Shown here piece by piece: positions 27,138 to 37,340 of a stretch of DNA of 63,619 nucleotides. Position 1 is the first letter of the stretch, and each line of letters opens with the position of its first letter. The notes under the pieces are model-generated. The model saw only the letters and a program-made list of their open reading frames with translations. It ran no database searches and was not told the origin of the DNA. The translations under genes were made by a program, and so were the position numbers. Origin of the DNA: Planctomycetota bacterium (GTDB lineage Bacteria > Planctomycetota > Planctomycetia > Gemmatales > Gemmataceae); assembly GCA_029777335.1 (NCBI GenBank), contig JAKOSN010000236.1, positions 1-63,619 on the forward strand. The letters are read 5' to 3'.

Positions 27138-30100
27138 ATGACCGTCATGAACTCCTCCCAGTTCGATGTGGTGGTGGTAGGCGCTGGCGCGGCAGGGTTG
27201 TCTGCAGCGATCGGCCTGGCGCGCAACAACTTTCGCGTTCTGGTGCTCGAGGCCGCAGCCTACCCCGGGGCAGAGAACTGGTCGGGATGTGTCTATTTCG
27301 CAGAAAACCTGGCCCATCCCGATTTGCTCGGTCCGGAAGGGGTGGAGGCGCTGGCCTGGGAACGGCGCGTGGTGGAACGCGGCTTTTTCGCCACCGACGG
27401 CCACGGCCTCTTTGGCATGACCTATCGCGACCCGGTCGCATTTCGCAACTGCTACACTGTGCTGCGCCCCATTTACGACCATCATCTGGCACAGGTCGCG
27501 CAGCGACATGGGGCTGTCATTCTCTCCAGCACCACGGCCGAATCGCTGATTCGCGAAGGCGACCGCGTGATCGGCGTGGCCACCCAGCGCGGTCCGGTCT
27601 ACGCCGATCTGGTCTTTCTCGCCGAGGGCGATGCCTCCCACCTGGTCACACGGGAGGGGTATGAGACCTCGACCGATCCACGCGATGCCCCGAAGTTCCT
27701 GCAGGGAATCAAGCAGGTGATCGACCTTCCGCCCGGAGCGATCGAAGATCTCTTCCGGGTCGGGCAGGAAGAGGGCGTCGCCTATGAATTGTTGCTGCGC
27801 AACGGCACGCTGCGTGGCAAAGCCGTGCATCTGAACATGGGCGGCTTCCTGTACACCAATCGGCAGAGCCTCTCCGTGGGTCTGGTGTTGCCCGCCGACA
27901 ACCTGCACGAGCACTTTGGCGGCGATCCCAATTTGCTCCTGGAGTGGTTCGAGAATCTCCCCTCGCTGCGGCCCTGGTTGCGGGACGGACGACGCGGCGT
28001 CTTCGGCGCCAAGATCATCCGTGGCGGCGGAGCCCGCGATATTCCGCAGCTAATCGATCACGGTCTGGCGATTGGCGGAGCGGCCTCGGCGATCGGAGTG
28101 GATTTCCCCTATCCCAACTTCACCGGACCGGCGACCGCCATGGGTCTGCTGCTGGCGCGCGCCGCGGTGGCCATTCGCGCCCGGGGCGGACGCTACTCCC
28201 GAGATGATCTCGAACGCCATTATCTGCAACCTTTACAGACAACCCATTACTGGCAGGATGTGGAGTTTCTGCGCCGCTGGCCGGGATATGTCAAGAAAAC
28301 CACCTTTTTCTTCGATCGCAACCTCGACCTGGCTCTGGGCAGCGTACATATCTGGACGCGTCCTCACGAGTCGTTTCTGCGGAAGTGGGTGCAGTGGTTG
28401 CGCATGCTCCGGCAAGTGATCAACCCGTCGGTGTGGGGCGATCTCCGCGCCGACGTGGAACAACTCAACCGGGCCCTGCGCGTCCGTGAGGTTCAGGGAA
28501 AACCCCCGCTGAGTGGCCTCCTGCTCGACGGCATCACCAATGCGCTGCGCGATCTCTTCGGGCAGCCAAGAAGCCGGCTTCCGGAGGGAGGGCACCTGCA
28601 GTTGCACCACGCGGTCATGGGGTCTGATGGATCGGTTGCCGCCCCCCCCGCCTTTCTGCGCCGCTGGTTTGATCGCTTTCGCACCGTCCTGGCTGCCGCG
28701 GCCCGCCAGGTCTATCGCAATGATGACACTCCCCTGTCACTCAAGTTGCCTCGTGTGATGAAGTTGCTGGTGCACCAGATCAACCTCTTCGACGTGATGG
28801 GTGGCGCCGGGTTGCTTTTCCTCTCCGGGCTGTACAGTGCCTCCAGCGCGGTCTGGTCGCGGTTGCGCAGGCGCTTTGGCAAGGGACCCCCGCGGCCGGT
28901 GGTGGCGCAGTTCTACGAAGAGTACGCCACCCAGGCTCGCCGCACCACCGATCTGACGCCCACTGTCCCCTCTGCGGCGCAGGCATGGGATGCACGGCTC
29001 GCGACTCTGGGCTATCACACGGTCAAGGCGTCGCACATTCATGTGCTCTGGCCGCTCGCTCTCCCCGAACGCAGCAAGGTGACCGAGGCAGGGTTGTGGC
29101 ACGTGTGCCCTGCCCACGTCTACGAGGCGCGCATGAGCACCACGGGACAGCTCCAGCTCGTGGTGAACTTCGAGAACTGCATCAAGTGCGAAACCTGCTG
29201 GCGCACAAGCGAACTGGTGGACTGGGGACGCGACGGTCTGCATCGCTTCATTTACCCTGTGGTTTCGCCTGCGCTGCCGCGTTTGCTCCAGGCGCTCGAC
29301 CAGACTGGTCTGCTGACTCCGCCCGCCCCGCGCCGGCTCGATCCCTGGAACGCTCAAACCAGCCATGGCAACGGCAAGGTGAATGGCGAGTTGACCCACA
29401 GCAAGGACGCGCCTCCGCTCCCAGTCGCCGAGGTGCTCACACTGCTGAGCCAGCTGGCCCGCAAGCTCGTGGAATTCGAGGACGCGTTGACTCACGAACC
29501 GCGCACCCTCGATCGCAGCCGCCTGGAATACCTGGAAATGTTGACCCGCTACGCCGAGCAACTGGCCTTGCAGGTGGTGACACGGCTCCGCGAAGCGCAG
29601 GCTCCCTTGCCCCTGCTCACCCTGGCAACCCAACTCGGCATGCTCACCGAACGGCGAGCGCGCCGCACCTGGGATCAAAAGTTCGCCTGGGCCGCGGCCG
29701 ACGGGCGGCAGATTCGTCAGCATCATCTCCCGGGGCTGCGCGCCCTGCTGGGCCCCGCTGCACCGGCTGCCCCTCTCGCACCGCTGCCTCACTGGCTGCG
29801 CACGCTTGAATCATCCACTCAGGAGAGCGCACAACTCGCTCACTGGCGTGCCCAGCTCGACGAGGTGCTCGGAAGCGCCCTCTGGCGGGAGTTGGAGCAG
29901 AGGCGCGAGCTGCGCCCCGATCAGGAGCAGGTGCTGCGAGCACTGGTGGCGACCATCCCTCCGCGCGGCCAGGACATCGACGCCCTCGCGGCCCGCCCGC
30001 GCAAGACGCTCCTGGCTGAACTGGGGCGTCGCGATCCCTCGCTGGCCTATCGCGTGGCGCACCATCTGTGGGCGCGTGATGTGGGCACGTTGGCGGCGGC

Positions 30101-33100
30101 CTCGCCTGCTTTTCGCGACCGGGCGGCCAGCTGGCAGCGTGCAGACCGGTGGGCCTGCCTGGTCGTGCTGACACAGGACGAGGACGTTCTCCTGGTCCCG
30201 GCGATCCAGGCCGACGATCTGGTGATCTGGCGCGCGAACACCCTGCTCGTGGTGGAACAAGATGATCCGGGGCTGGAGATTGAGCCACTCGGTTCGCTCG
30301 GACTGCGCGGGGCGGGGTTGGCACGGGTTCGCATCGTTGGCTCACTGACACCCATTTGTCAGTTAGTGCTCGACCACGCCACCCTCTGGCCGGTGGCGCA
30401 GGTGCTGACCGCGTGTGATCTGATCTCGATCGCTCGGGGAATGACGAGCATTCTCCTTGAACGCGCCCTCACCCAGGCCACCAGTCGGGTGCAGTTTCCG
30501 GGCCTCTTCCACGATGAGCAGGCACGCGACCCCATCGGCAAATTTGGCGCGATCAAACGCATGATCGCTGAGATTGGCGCTCGGCATTATCTCCTGGAAA
30601 CGCTCGATGACATCCTCTTGCCAGTCGAGGTGTCTGCCGATGCCGTCGAACTCGCCCAGCGCTTGCGCCTGGTGGCGAGCGAGGTGCTGGGACCAACGCC
30701 GGGGAGCGTCGCGTACAATGCGGGGCAGATCTTTGGCGGAACGGGCTTTTCCGAAGACGATATCCTCTCCAAGTACTATCGGGATGCCACCGCGTGGCGT
30801 TTCCTTGGGCCAGTTCCCTGCGACGTTCGCCTCAGCGCCGATCCGACGTTACTTGCCTTGTGCCCGGGGGAAGAATTACTGACAGAGGTGCGTCATCGAC
30901 GCGCGCTGCACCTTGAACTGGAGGAACTGGAGTCGTTGCAAAAACGGCTCTGTGCACTGACATCCGACTGGCATTCACGCCTGAAACCGCGCCAGGACGC
31001 CGATGGGCAACAGCTGTACGAGGCGCTCGCTCGACAGGAAGCGTACCTGGTGGTGAGCAAGGCGCTGCTCCTGCGTACCCATGCTCGGCTGGAGGCAGGA
31101 CTCGATTCGGAGCAGGAGGTGTCGCTGCTCCGCGTCTGGCTCGATGAAGTCGCGTTCGGCCTGCACAGCTGTGGCGATCTGCTGGAACAACGTTTGCAGG
31201 CAACGCACGATCATCGCCCGCTGGTCGAACCGGGATCGCCCGCACCGTGCCTGATTTACGCTGACTATCTGAAGGATGCACAAAGCTACGATTCCGGCGA
31301 TTTTCTACTGCTACCGATCGATCTGGTGCAGCCGCGTCTGGTCCCGGAAATGCTGGGCAGCGATCCCTCATTGGCAGAGTGTGATCGAACCTTCTACGAG
31401 GAGATGCAGTACTTCGCCACCCCTCGCGATGGGTTGATCTACGAGCGCTTCATTGAGCAAGCCCACCGTCCCTCGGAGGAGGATCTGGCCTACTGCCGCG
31501 AGCACAACTATTTCCGCATGCCGATCCCGCGCGAACTCGGTGGCGAGGCTCGCCGCAAGCTCGAATACTATCTTCTCGTCATCAATACCCAGCGTTATGC
31601 GGACGTGGCAGTGTCACTCACCATTCAGGTCAATAGCAGCCTGGGAACCACGCCGATCCTGGTGGCGCGCGACAAGGATCTTCCCAAGGCACAGAAGGAA
31701 GTGGCCCCGTTCGTCGGAGATCCTGCACTGCAACAGGAGGTCGCCACCAAACTGGGGCAACTGGAAGCGCTGCTCACCGCCAGGGGGCCTGTCGATCCGG
31801 CCGCGATCAAGCACGAGTATGTGGCGCTCCACAAGCGCCTGGGAGAGGCGATCTTCTCCCGCGCGGCTCTGCGCACGCTCACCCATCGCTTTGGCGAGGC
31901 GTGGAGTCGGGCGGGAACGGCCGGGCTGGCCTACGATCTGCCGACGATGGCGAACTGCGTGAGCGAAGCTCGGCAGCAGTGGCAACTCGCCTGTCAGCGT
32001 GCCGAGGAATTCCATCAGGAGCTGCGCCGACGACGCGAAGCCTGTGCCCTCGCCATGCGCTGGATCGCCGCAGGGCACATCTCGGGCTTTGCGCTGACCG
32101 AACCCTCGGCAGGGTCGGATACCGCTCGCGTCGCTACCCGGGCCGTGCTGCGTTCGGTCCCCGTCGTCCAGACTGATGGAGTGCTCTCCTTTACTCCGGT
32201 AGGGATGAAGGAAAGCCGTTATCTCGTTGATGTGCGAGGCCTCGACTTCCGCCCCGACGGTGTCTTCTATCGCCCCGGTGAGGGGGCAGAAGCGGTGCAG
32301 TTGCATTTCGAGGAGTACGACTACGAAACCGACGATCCCGCGCGCACGCCGTACTACGTGCACCAGGCGCGGCGCATTCCCTTCACCGACATCGCTCAGT
32401 TGCGCGAACGCGACGGTCAACTGTGGTACGACTACTGGGAACTGACCGGCGCCAAGATGTGGATCACCAATGGTCGTTTTGCGGGTCTCTTCTGTCTTTA
32501 TGCCAAGACCGAGGAGGGGATCACCGGCTTTATCGTCGATCGCCATGCCGAGGGCTTGCTGGTGGGCAAGGACGAGGTGAAGATGGGGCAGTGCGGTTCG
32601 CCCACCAACGAATTGTCGCTGCAGCGCGTGCGTGTCCCCCGCGAAAATGTGCTCGGCCTGGAAGGACGCGGCCAGGTCAATGCCCTGGAAACGTTGAACG
32701 TGGGCCGCGCCGGGTTGGCGATGTCGTCGATGTCGCAGATGCTGGGGCTGCTCGCGATGAGTCGAGCCCATGCCGAGAAGCGGCCTGGAGGAATCACCCC
32801 CGCCGCTGCCTGGCGATTGCAACGCATGGAGGAAGAACGCTTCACCGCGGAGGCCTTGGCATTCGACATCATTGGGCGTTTTGAACATCCGCAGACTCGT
32901 TCGATCCGCCTGGAGTCGGCGATTGCCAAGATGTACGCCAGCGAGGCGCTTCATCGTGTGATCACCCTGGCGGAGGAGATTCACGGCGCGGCGGGCCAAA
33001 CGCAGGAGCACCTGGTCGAGAAACGACGACGGGATGCGCGGGTGCTCAACATCTACGAGGGGACCAACGAGATCCAGCGCTTCTTCATTCTTCGCGATGT

Positions 33101-35474
33101 TGCCGCCGAGACGGCAGCCCGCTGGGCCAGGCAGTCGCCGACCGCGCCCAAACATGGCAGCCACGAGGTGCTGGAGTTGGAGGCGACCAAGGCGGCGGTG
33201 CGGCAACGCTTCGAGGCGGCGCTTGGGTTCCTTGGGCAGACGATCTGGCAAAACCCCAATCTGCAGGCGAACTGTTTTTTGCTCGCCGAGGCGGTCGCGT
33301 GGTTGAAGGCAGCCGAGAGCACCCTTGCCCGGGTGGCGTGGCTGGTACGACGCGAGGAGAACGAGGAGGGGACCGAGGATCCAGTGATCCGCACCGGCCA
33401 GCGGGCCTTCGCGCGCTGCCTGGCCGAGGTGCGCCGACGCCTGCATCACTTCGACGAGGAGTTACCTCATCTTAAACGTGGCTTTTATGCACCTCAGGTG
33501 CGCGCTGCCGAGTTGCTCTTCGCCCGCCAAACGGAGAAGCGCCCGCCCACGCCTCCAGCAAGCACCATCACCCGTGACCTGGCGATCCTGGTGGTGGTTG
33601 AGCCGGGTCCCGGGAGCGTGCCCAGGCCACACGTCGACGCGGGCACGCTGCTGGAGCCGTACTGGACGCTGAACGAGGCCGATCGAGCTGCCCTGGAAAT
33701 GGCGTTGCGCGTGCGCGATCAGGCGGAGTATCGCGTTCGTCTCACGGTGGCGACCGTGGGCAGCCCGAGTCTTGGTCATCCGTTGCGGGAAGTTCTCAGT
33801 CTGGGGATCGAACAGGTGCATCTGGTGCTCACTCCCGAGGGGCCGCTCACCAGTGACAGTGCGGCGACAGCACTGGCTCACGTCCTGGCCTCGCGCTCCT
33901 TCGATCTTGTGCTGGGAGGCACGAGCGACGGCGGCGAGGAAGGATTGCTCGCACGCTTGACAGCGGAGTCGCTGGGGGTGCCCTTCCAGGGGCGCGCCGC
34001 CGAGGTGATCCTCCACGCCGGGAAGGACGAGAATACCGTGCACCTGATCAGCCAGGGGTTCGCGCGCGCCCGTCCCCTGCCCTGCGCCCTCGCCATGGAG
34101 GCAGGACTGCCCCTGCGTTCGTTCACCATGCAAGGATTCCTCGCCGGTTTGACGCATTCGCTCCAGATTCATCGCTGGCCGAGCGACCTGGTGCCGCGGC
34201 CGGTGCGTCTGCTGGGGGCCGGGGGCACGCCGTCAACGCAGACCGAGCGACCCCCACATCCCCTCACTCCCACCGAGGCGGCTGCTCATCTGCTCGAACT
34301 CCTGGGACTGCAGGGAGGAGGTGCGGCAGCCACCAGCTACGAGGGGCCGATCGTGGAGACGGAGTCGTTCGATTCCTTCGCGCCCCATGTTCTGGCGGTG
34401 CTCGCTGCCGATGACCAGGGCAAACTGGGGACTGGAGCCCCCGTGGTACTTGAGACAGCTGCGCGCATCGCGCAGGGCAGCAAGGGACACTCAGCGGTGC
34501 TTTTGCTCACGTCGGCAGAGGAATCGAGTCAACGCCATGGCATCGCTCAGGTGTTGCAATGCTACCAGGGACCGATCGTTCTCCTGCCGTTGCCGGAAGG
34601 GTGCGGATCTCCCGAGGTGCGCAGCCGATTGCTTCAGGACGCATGGGAGGGGTTGCCCCGTGCGGTGCGGCTGATCGTGGGGGAAGCGTGGACCGAGGAG
34701 GTTTTCGCTCGGTTAAGTCGGCGAAAGGGTAGAGCCGACCCACTCGCGGTGCGCGTCCATCGGGTGGAGATGCAGGCCGGGCGCATCGTGGTGGAGACAC
34801 GCCGTCTCCAGGGGAAGGTGACCGTGCAGCAGGAGTTTCTCCCCCCGCTCGAAGGGAGTGGCTGGCTCAGTCTCGCCGAAAAGGCAGAGATCGTGGGCGG
34901 GACGCCCCTGTCGACCCCGGTGGAGGTGCGGCGTCTGGCAGTGGCGCGCGAACGCTTCGCGCGTTCTGCCGACCTCCAGCGCTTGCTCGCCGAGGTCAAG
35001 GAAGTGGCCGGAGTGGTGCGCCTGGCCGATGCTGAGTTCATCGTTGATGTGGGCTTTGGCGTCGGCAACCGAGATGGCTACGAGGCAGTCATCGAACCGC
35101 TGGAAAAAGCGCTGCGTGAGGCCGGCGTCAGCCAGGTGGTGGTGGGGGGTTCGCGCAAGGTGACCGAGGAACTCCATCTGCTCCCCCTTGATCGGCAGAT
35201 CGGTCAATCGGGGGTGAGTGTAAATCCTCGCATCCTGCTGGCCATTGGCGTGAGTGGAGCGCCCCAACACCTCAACTACATCGGCCCCGGAGCGATCATC
35301 CTGGCTTTTAACCGGGATTCCGAAGCGCCGATCATGACCTTGAATCAACGCCAGGCGCGACCGCGCGTGTATCCCGTGGTCGGCGATCTCTTCGAGACCA
35401 TCCCTGCCCTGATCGCCGCGCTGAAACAGGAGGGAACTGTCTCTGCAGAGATGACAGCGGCGGCGCATTCCTGA
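27138..35474 (+). CDS. Giant fusion: ETF-quinone oxidoreductase + Fe-S domain + two acyl-CoA dehydrogenases + ETF-beta + ETF-alpha
   Basis: One uninterrupted frame of 2778 codons. Residues 1-640 are an ETF-QO/FixC-type flavoprotein with the FAD motif GAGAAG at 15-20. Residues 645-735 are the ferredoxin-like [4Fe-4S] part: C657 in HVCPAHVYE, then C681, C684 and C687. A linker follows (about 736-760), then helices. Residues about 930-1225 are a degenerate acyl-CoA dehydrogenase (QIFGGTGF near 1197, YRD near 1214, no catalytic Glu found). Residues about 1440-2030 are a second acyl-CoA dehydrogenase with TEPSAGSD (from 1654), KMWITNG (1773-1779) and catalytic Glu E1974 in YEGTNEIQ. Residues 2145-2390 are ETF-beta-like; 2400-2778 are ETF-alpha with GGSRK (2670) and SGAPQH (2706). 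The chain would pass electrons from acyl-CoA to quinone. An alternative start is ATG 27147. Confidence 0.93.
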   Translation: MTVMNSSQFDVVVVGAGAAGLSAAIGLARNNFRVLVLEAAAYPGAENWSGCVYFAENLAHPDLLGPEGVEALAWERRVVERGFFATDGHGLFGMTYRDPVAFRNCYTVLRPIYDHHLAQVAQRHGAVILSSTTAESLIREGDRVIGVATQRGPVYADLVFLAEGDASHLVTREGYETSTDPRDAPKFLQGIKQVIDLPPGAIEDLFRVGQEEGVAYELLLRNGTLRGKAVHLNMGGFLYTNRQSLSVGLVLPADNLHEHFGGDPNLLLEWFENLPSLRPWLRDGRRGVFGAKIIRGGGARDIPQLIDHGLAIGGAASAIGVDFPYPNFTGPATAMGLLLARAAVAIRARGGRYSRDDLERHYLQPLQTTHYWQDVEFLRRWPGYVKKTTFFFDRNLDLALGSVHIWTRPHESFLRKWVQWLRMLRQVINPSVWGDLRADVEQLNRALRVREVQGKPPLSGLLLDGITNALRDLFGQPRSRLPEGGHLQLHHAVMGSDGSVAAPPAFLRRWFDRFRTVLAAAARQVYRNDDTPLSLKLPRVMKLLVHQINLFDVMGGAGLLFLSGLYSASSAVWSRLRRRFGKGPPRPVVAQFYEEYATQARRTTDLTPTVPSAAQAWDARLATLGYHTVKASHIHVLWPLALPERSKVTEAGLWHVCPAHVYEARMSTTGQLQLVVNFENCIKCETCWRTSELVDWGRDGLHRFIYPVVSPALPRLLQALDQTGLLTPPAPRRLDPWNAQTSHGNGKVNGELTHSKDAPPLPVAEVLTLLSQLARKLVEFEDALTHEPRTLDRSRLEYLEMLTRYAEQLALQVVTRLREAQAPLPLLTLATQLGMLTERRARRTWDQKFAWAAADGRQIRQHHLPGLRALLGPAAPAAPLAPLPHWLRTLESSTQESAQLAHWRAQLDEVLGSALWRELEQRRELRPDQEQVLRALVATIPPRGQDIDALAARPRKTLLAELGRRDPSLAYRVAHHLWARDVGTLAAASPAFRDRAASWQRADRWACLVVLTQDEDVLLVPAIQADDLVIWRANTLLVVEQDDPGLEIEPLGSLGLRGAGLARVRIVGSLTPICQLVLDHATLWPVAQVLTACDLISIARGMTSILLERALTQATSRVQFPGLFHDEQARDPIGKFGAIKRMIAEIGARHYLLETLDDILLPVEVSADAVELAQRLRLVASEVLGPTPGSVAYNAGQIFGGTGFSEDDILSKYYRDATAWRFLGPVPCDVRLSADPTLLALCPGEELLTEVRHRRALHLELEELESLQKRLCALTSDWHSRLKPRQDADGQQLYEALARQEAYLVVSKALLLRTHARLEAGLDSEQEVSLLRVWLDEVAFGLHSCGDLLEQRLQATHDHRPLVEPGSPAPCLIYADYLKDAQSYDSGDFLLLPIDLVQPRLVPEMLGSDPSLAECDRTFYEEMQYFATPRDGLIYERFIEQAHRPSEEDLAYCREHNYFRMPIPRELGGEARRKLEYYLLVINTQRYADVAVSLTIQVNSSLGTTPILVARDKDLPKAQKEVAPFVGDPALQQEVATKLGQLEALLTARGPVDPAAIKHEYVALHKRLGEAIFSRAALRTLTHRFGEAWSRAGTAGLAYDLPTMANCVSEARQQWQLACQRAEEFHQELRRRREACALAMRWIAAGHISGFALTEPSAGSDTARVATRAVLRSVPVVQTDGVLSFTPVGMKESRYLVDVRGLDFRPDGVFYRPGEGAEAVQLHFEEYDYETDDPARTPYYVHQARRIPFTDIAQLRERDGQLWYDYWELTGAKMWITNGRFAGLFCLYAKTEEGITGFIVDRHAEGLLVGKDEVKMGQCGSPTNELSLQRVRVPRENVLGLEGRGQVNALETLNVGRAGLAMSSMSQMLGLLAMSRAHAEKRPGGITPAAAWRLQRMEEERFTAEALAFDIIGRFEHPQTRSIRLESAIAKMYASEALHRVITLAEEIHGAAGQTQEHLVEKRRRDARVLNIYEGTNEIQRFFILRDVAAETAARWARQSPTAPKHGSHEVLELEATKAAVRQRFEAALGFLGQTIWQNPNLQANCFLLAEAVAWLKAAESTLARVAWLVRREENEEGTEDPVIRTGQRAFARCLAEVRRRLHHFDEELPHLKRGFYAPQVRAAELLFARQTEKRPPTPPASTITRDLAILVVVEPGPGSVPRPHVDAGTLLEPYWTLNEADRAALEMALRVRDQAEYRVRLTVATVGSPSLGHPLREVLSLGIEQVHLVLTPEGPLTSDSAATALAHVLASRSFDLVLGGTSDGGEEGLLARLTAESLGVPFQGRAAEVILHAGKDENTVHLISQGFARARPLPCALAMEAGLPLRSFTMQGFLAGLTHSLQIHRWPSDLVPRPVRLLGAGGTPSTQTERPPHPLTPTEAAAHLLELLGLQGGGAAATSYEGPIVETESFDSFAPHVLAVLAADDQGKLGTGAPVVLETAARIAQGSKGHSAVLLLTSAEESSQRHGIAQVLQCYQGPIVLLPLPEGCGSPEVRSRLLQDAWEGLPRAVRLIVGEAWTEEVFARLSRRKGRADPLAVRVHRVEMQAGRIVVETRRLQGKVTVQQEFLPPLEGSGWLSLAEKAEIVGGTPLSTPVEVRRLAVARERFARSADLQRLLAEVKEVAGVVRLADAEFIVDVGFGVGNRDGYEAVIEPLEKALREAGVSQVVVGGSRKVTEELHLLPLDRQIGQSGVSVNPRILLAIGVSGAPQHLNYIGPGAIILAFNRDSEAPIMTLNQRQARPRVYPVVGDLFETIPALIAALKQEGTVSAEMTAAAHS

Positions 35475-35624
35475 GAGAGCGCCGAGCCGTGCAACTGCTT
35501 TGTCCCTGATTGGTCTGATTCGAGGGGCAGAATACGATCTCGTGGAAAGACTCCTGGCGTCGCTGCGCTACCGACCCTTTTGGAGGGTACAATAAAGGTA
35601 GGACAGAGAAGGGAGGTCTTTCCC

Positions 35625-37211
35625 ATGGCGCTGCTGGTTCCCAATGCAGAAGGCGGGTCCACGCCCACGACCACGACTGGTCGCCGGCCCACATTGCACC
35701 TGCTCGACGCCCTCGGCTCCACTCGTCGTTTATGGATTCGAGGGCGCCTGAGCGGAACATCTTTCGCGTCGGTCGAGTTGCAAACGCTTGTCAGTGGGCA
35801 GGAACTGAAGACTCAGGTATCCGTCTCCGAACACGGGTGGTTCGAGGAACAACTCGAGGTGGCGCTGCCGCCGGCGCGGCGTGGTTGGCGCATTGCCCGC
35901 CACCAACTCCAGGCGGGCAACGAATCGCTGCGAGCTTGCAATGTGGTGCTGGGGTCCGCAGCCCTTTCGCAGACGGCGGTGGTCGTCCTTCTCCCCCTGG
36001 CCTTGACCTTGCAGGAACAGGCAGGGCAACGATTGACCCATCTGGCCTGGGCGCAGCGTCTTGGGACGATTCTGAAGCACCTGTATCGAGAGTCCGCCAC
36101 GCCCCGAACCTTTTATTACCTGGCCGCCACGCCCGCGACGGCACAGCCGGCACAACCGGAACTGGCGCTGGCGATGACCACTCTTGGCTGGCCTCCCGGC
36201 CACGTTGTCCCCATCCCAACGGATGCGGAGCATGCCGTCGCCAATCTCACCGTGGGCCTCGATCGGCTGCGCTGGTTGCTGGCGGGAGAGATGGATTTGC
36301 TGGTGATCAACCGCGAACCGACCTTCGATGTTCTGGCGACCCCTCAGGAAGACCGCGCCGAGGTGAAACGTGTTCTGAACGCGCCGGACAACTTTACCGA
36401 ACTCGGTGAGCCCCCCCCACATTCAGAACCCCTGGTCCGCCCGATGCGCGGGATCGGGGTGCCGCGACATCCGATTGTCTTCTGCCATGGCATGCTGGCG
36501 ATGAGCATGTTACGCATGCAGGTGCCTGAGGACACCAACTATTTCGTGCATCTGGCGGAGTTTCTGCGCGAGCGGGGCGTGCGTGCTCTCTACCCCAATG
36601 TCACTCCAACGGGAGGAGTAGTGCAGCGCGCCGAGGAGTTGCGCGAGCAGATCCTGAAGTGGACCGAGGAACCCGTTAACATCATCGCACACAGTTTTGG
36701 CGGACTCGATGCACGCCACATGATCACTCACCTGGGGATGGCAGACCACGTCGCCTCGCTGACAACCATCTCCACTCCTCATCGCGGTTCGCCGGCGGCC
36801 GACTGGTTTTGCACTCAATATCAGCGGCGTTTGCCGGTGCTGGTGACGCTGGAAGCGATGGGGCTGAACGTGGAGGGATTCCGCGATTGCCAGACCGCGG
36901 CGTGTCGCCTGTTCAACGAGCGCACCCCGGACAGTCCACGTGTTCGGTATTTCTCCTACGGCGGAGCGGTCGGCAGCGCCCATGTGGCGCCGATGTTGCG
37001 TCGCGGCTGGCAGTTGATCTCCTCCACAGAAGGGCCGAATGACGGGATGGTGTCTGTGCAATCGGCGCGCTGGGGCGAATACCTGGGAACGATCAACGTC
37101 GATCACTATGCCCAGACCCCGGATGGCCTGTGGCTCCACCCGGCCGAGACGTTCGATTCGGTGGCGTTCTTTGCTCAGCTGGTGCAAAACCTGGCGCGGC
37201 GCGGATTGTGA
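35625..37211 (+). CDS. Alpha/beta hydrolase, triacylglycerol lipase-like
   Basis: A 528-residue protein in two parts. Residues 1-250 are a beta-rich region with no family I recognise, rich in Thr/Arg (for example WIRGRLSGTSFASVELQ). Residues 265-528 are a lipase: HPIVFCHGMLAM is the oxyanion-side strand, the nucleophile is S357 in AHSFGGLDA, and later motifs GPNDGMVSVQSA (Asp) and INVDHYAQ (His) complete the triad. This C-terminal half resembles the LipA/LipB-type bacterial lipases. The ATG at 35625 follows GGGAGGT. There is no obvious signal peptide. It is 150 bp after the giant ETF fusion, which supports a role in supplying fatty acids (inference). Confidence 0.8.
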   Translation: MALLVPNAEGGSTPTTTTGRRPTLHLLDALGSTRRLWIRGRLSGTSFASVELQTLVSGQELKTQVSVSEHGWFEEQLEVALPPARRGWRIARHQLQAGNESLRACNVVLGSAALSQTAVVVLLPLALTLQEQAGQRLTHLAWAQRLGTILKHLYRESATPRTFYYLAATPATAQPAQPELALAMTTLGWPPGHVVPIPTDAEHAVANLTVGLDRLRWLLAGEMDLLVINREPTFDVLATPQEDRAEVKRVLNAPDNFTELGEPPPHSEPLVRPMRGIGVPRHPIVFCHGMLAMSMLRMQVPEDTNYFVHLAEFLRERGVRALYPNVTPTGGVVQRAEELREQILKWTEEPVNIIAHSFGGLDARHMITHLGMADHVASLTTISTPHRGSPAADWFCTQYQRRLPVLVTLEAMGLNVEGFRDCQTAACRLFNERTPDSPRVRYFSYGGAVGSAHVAPMLRRGWQLISSTEGPNDGMVSVQSARWGEYLGTINVDHYAQTPDGLWLHPAETFDSVAFFAQLVQNLARRGL

Positions 37212-37340
37212 ACGCCTCACCCCCGGAGAAGAAACGCGGGCTGCGACATTGGATTCAGGGCGTTGACAGCAACGGGAAGCGAGCTTAGAACAAGACAATC
37301 GCTTTCGAGATGCAACCCCTGACCATGCCAGGAGCCACGC

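Noticed and set aside
31614..33449. Minus-strand frame of 611 codons
   Set aside because: Antisense to the ACAD part of the ETF fusion; no recognisable domain.
27138..35474. Frameshift or assembly-made fusion as explanation for the giant ETF gene
   Set aside because: The frame is uninterrupted over 8.3 kb, module borders are joined by typical Pro/Gly/Ser-rich linkers, and no internal ribosome-binding site or start marks separate genes. Read-level proof is still outside what I can see.
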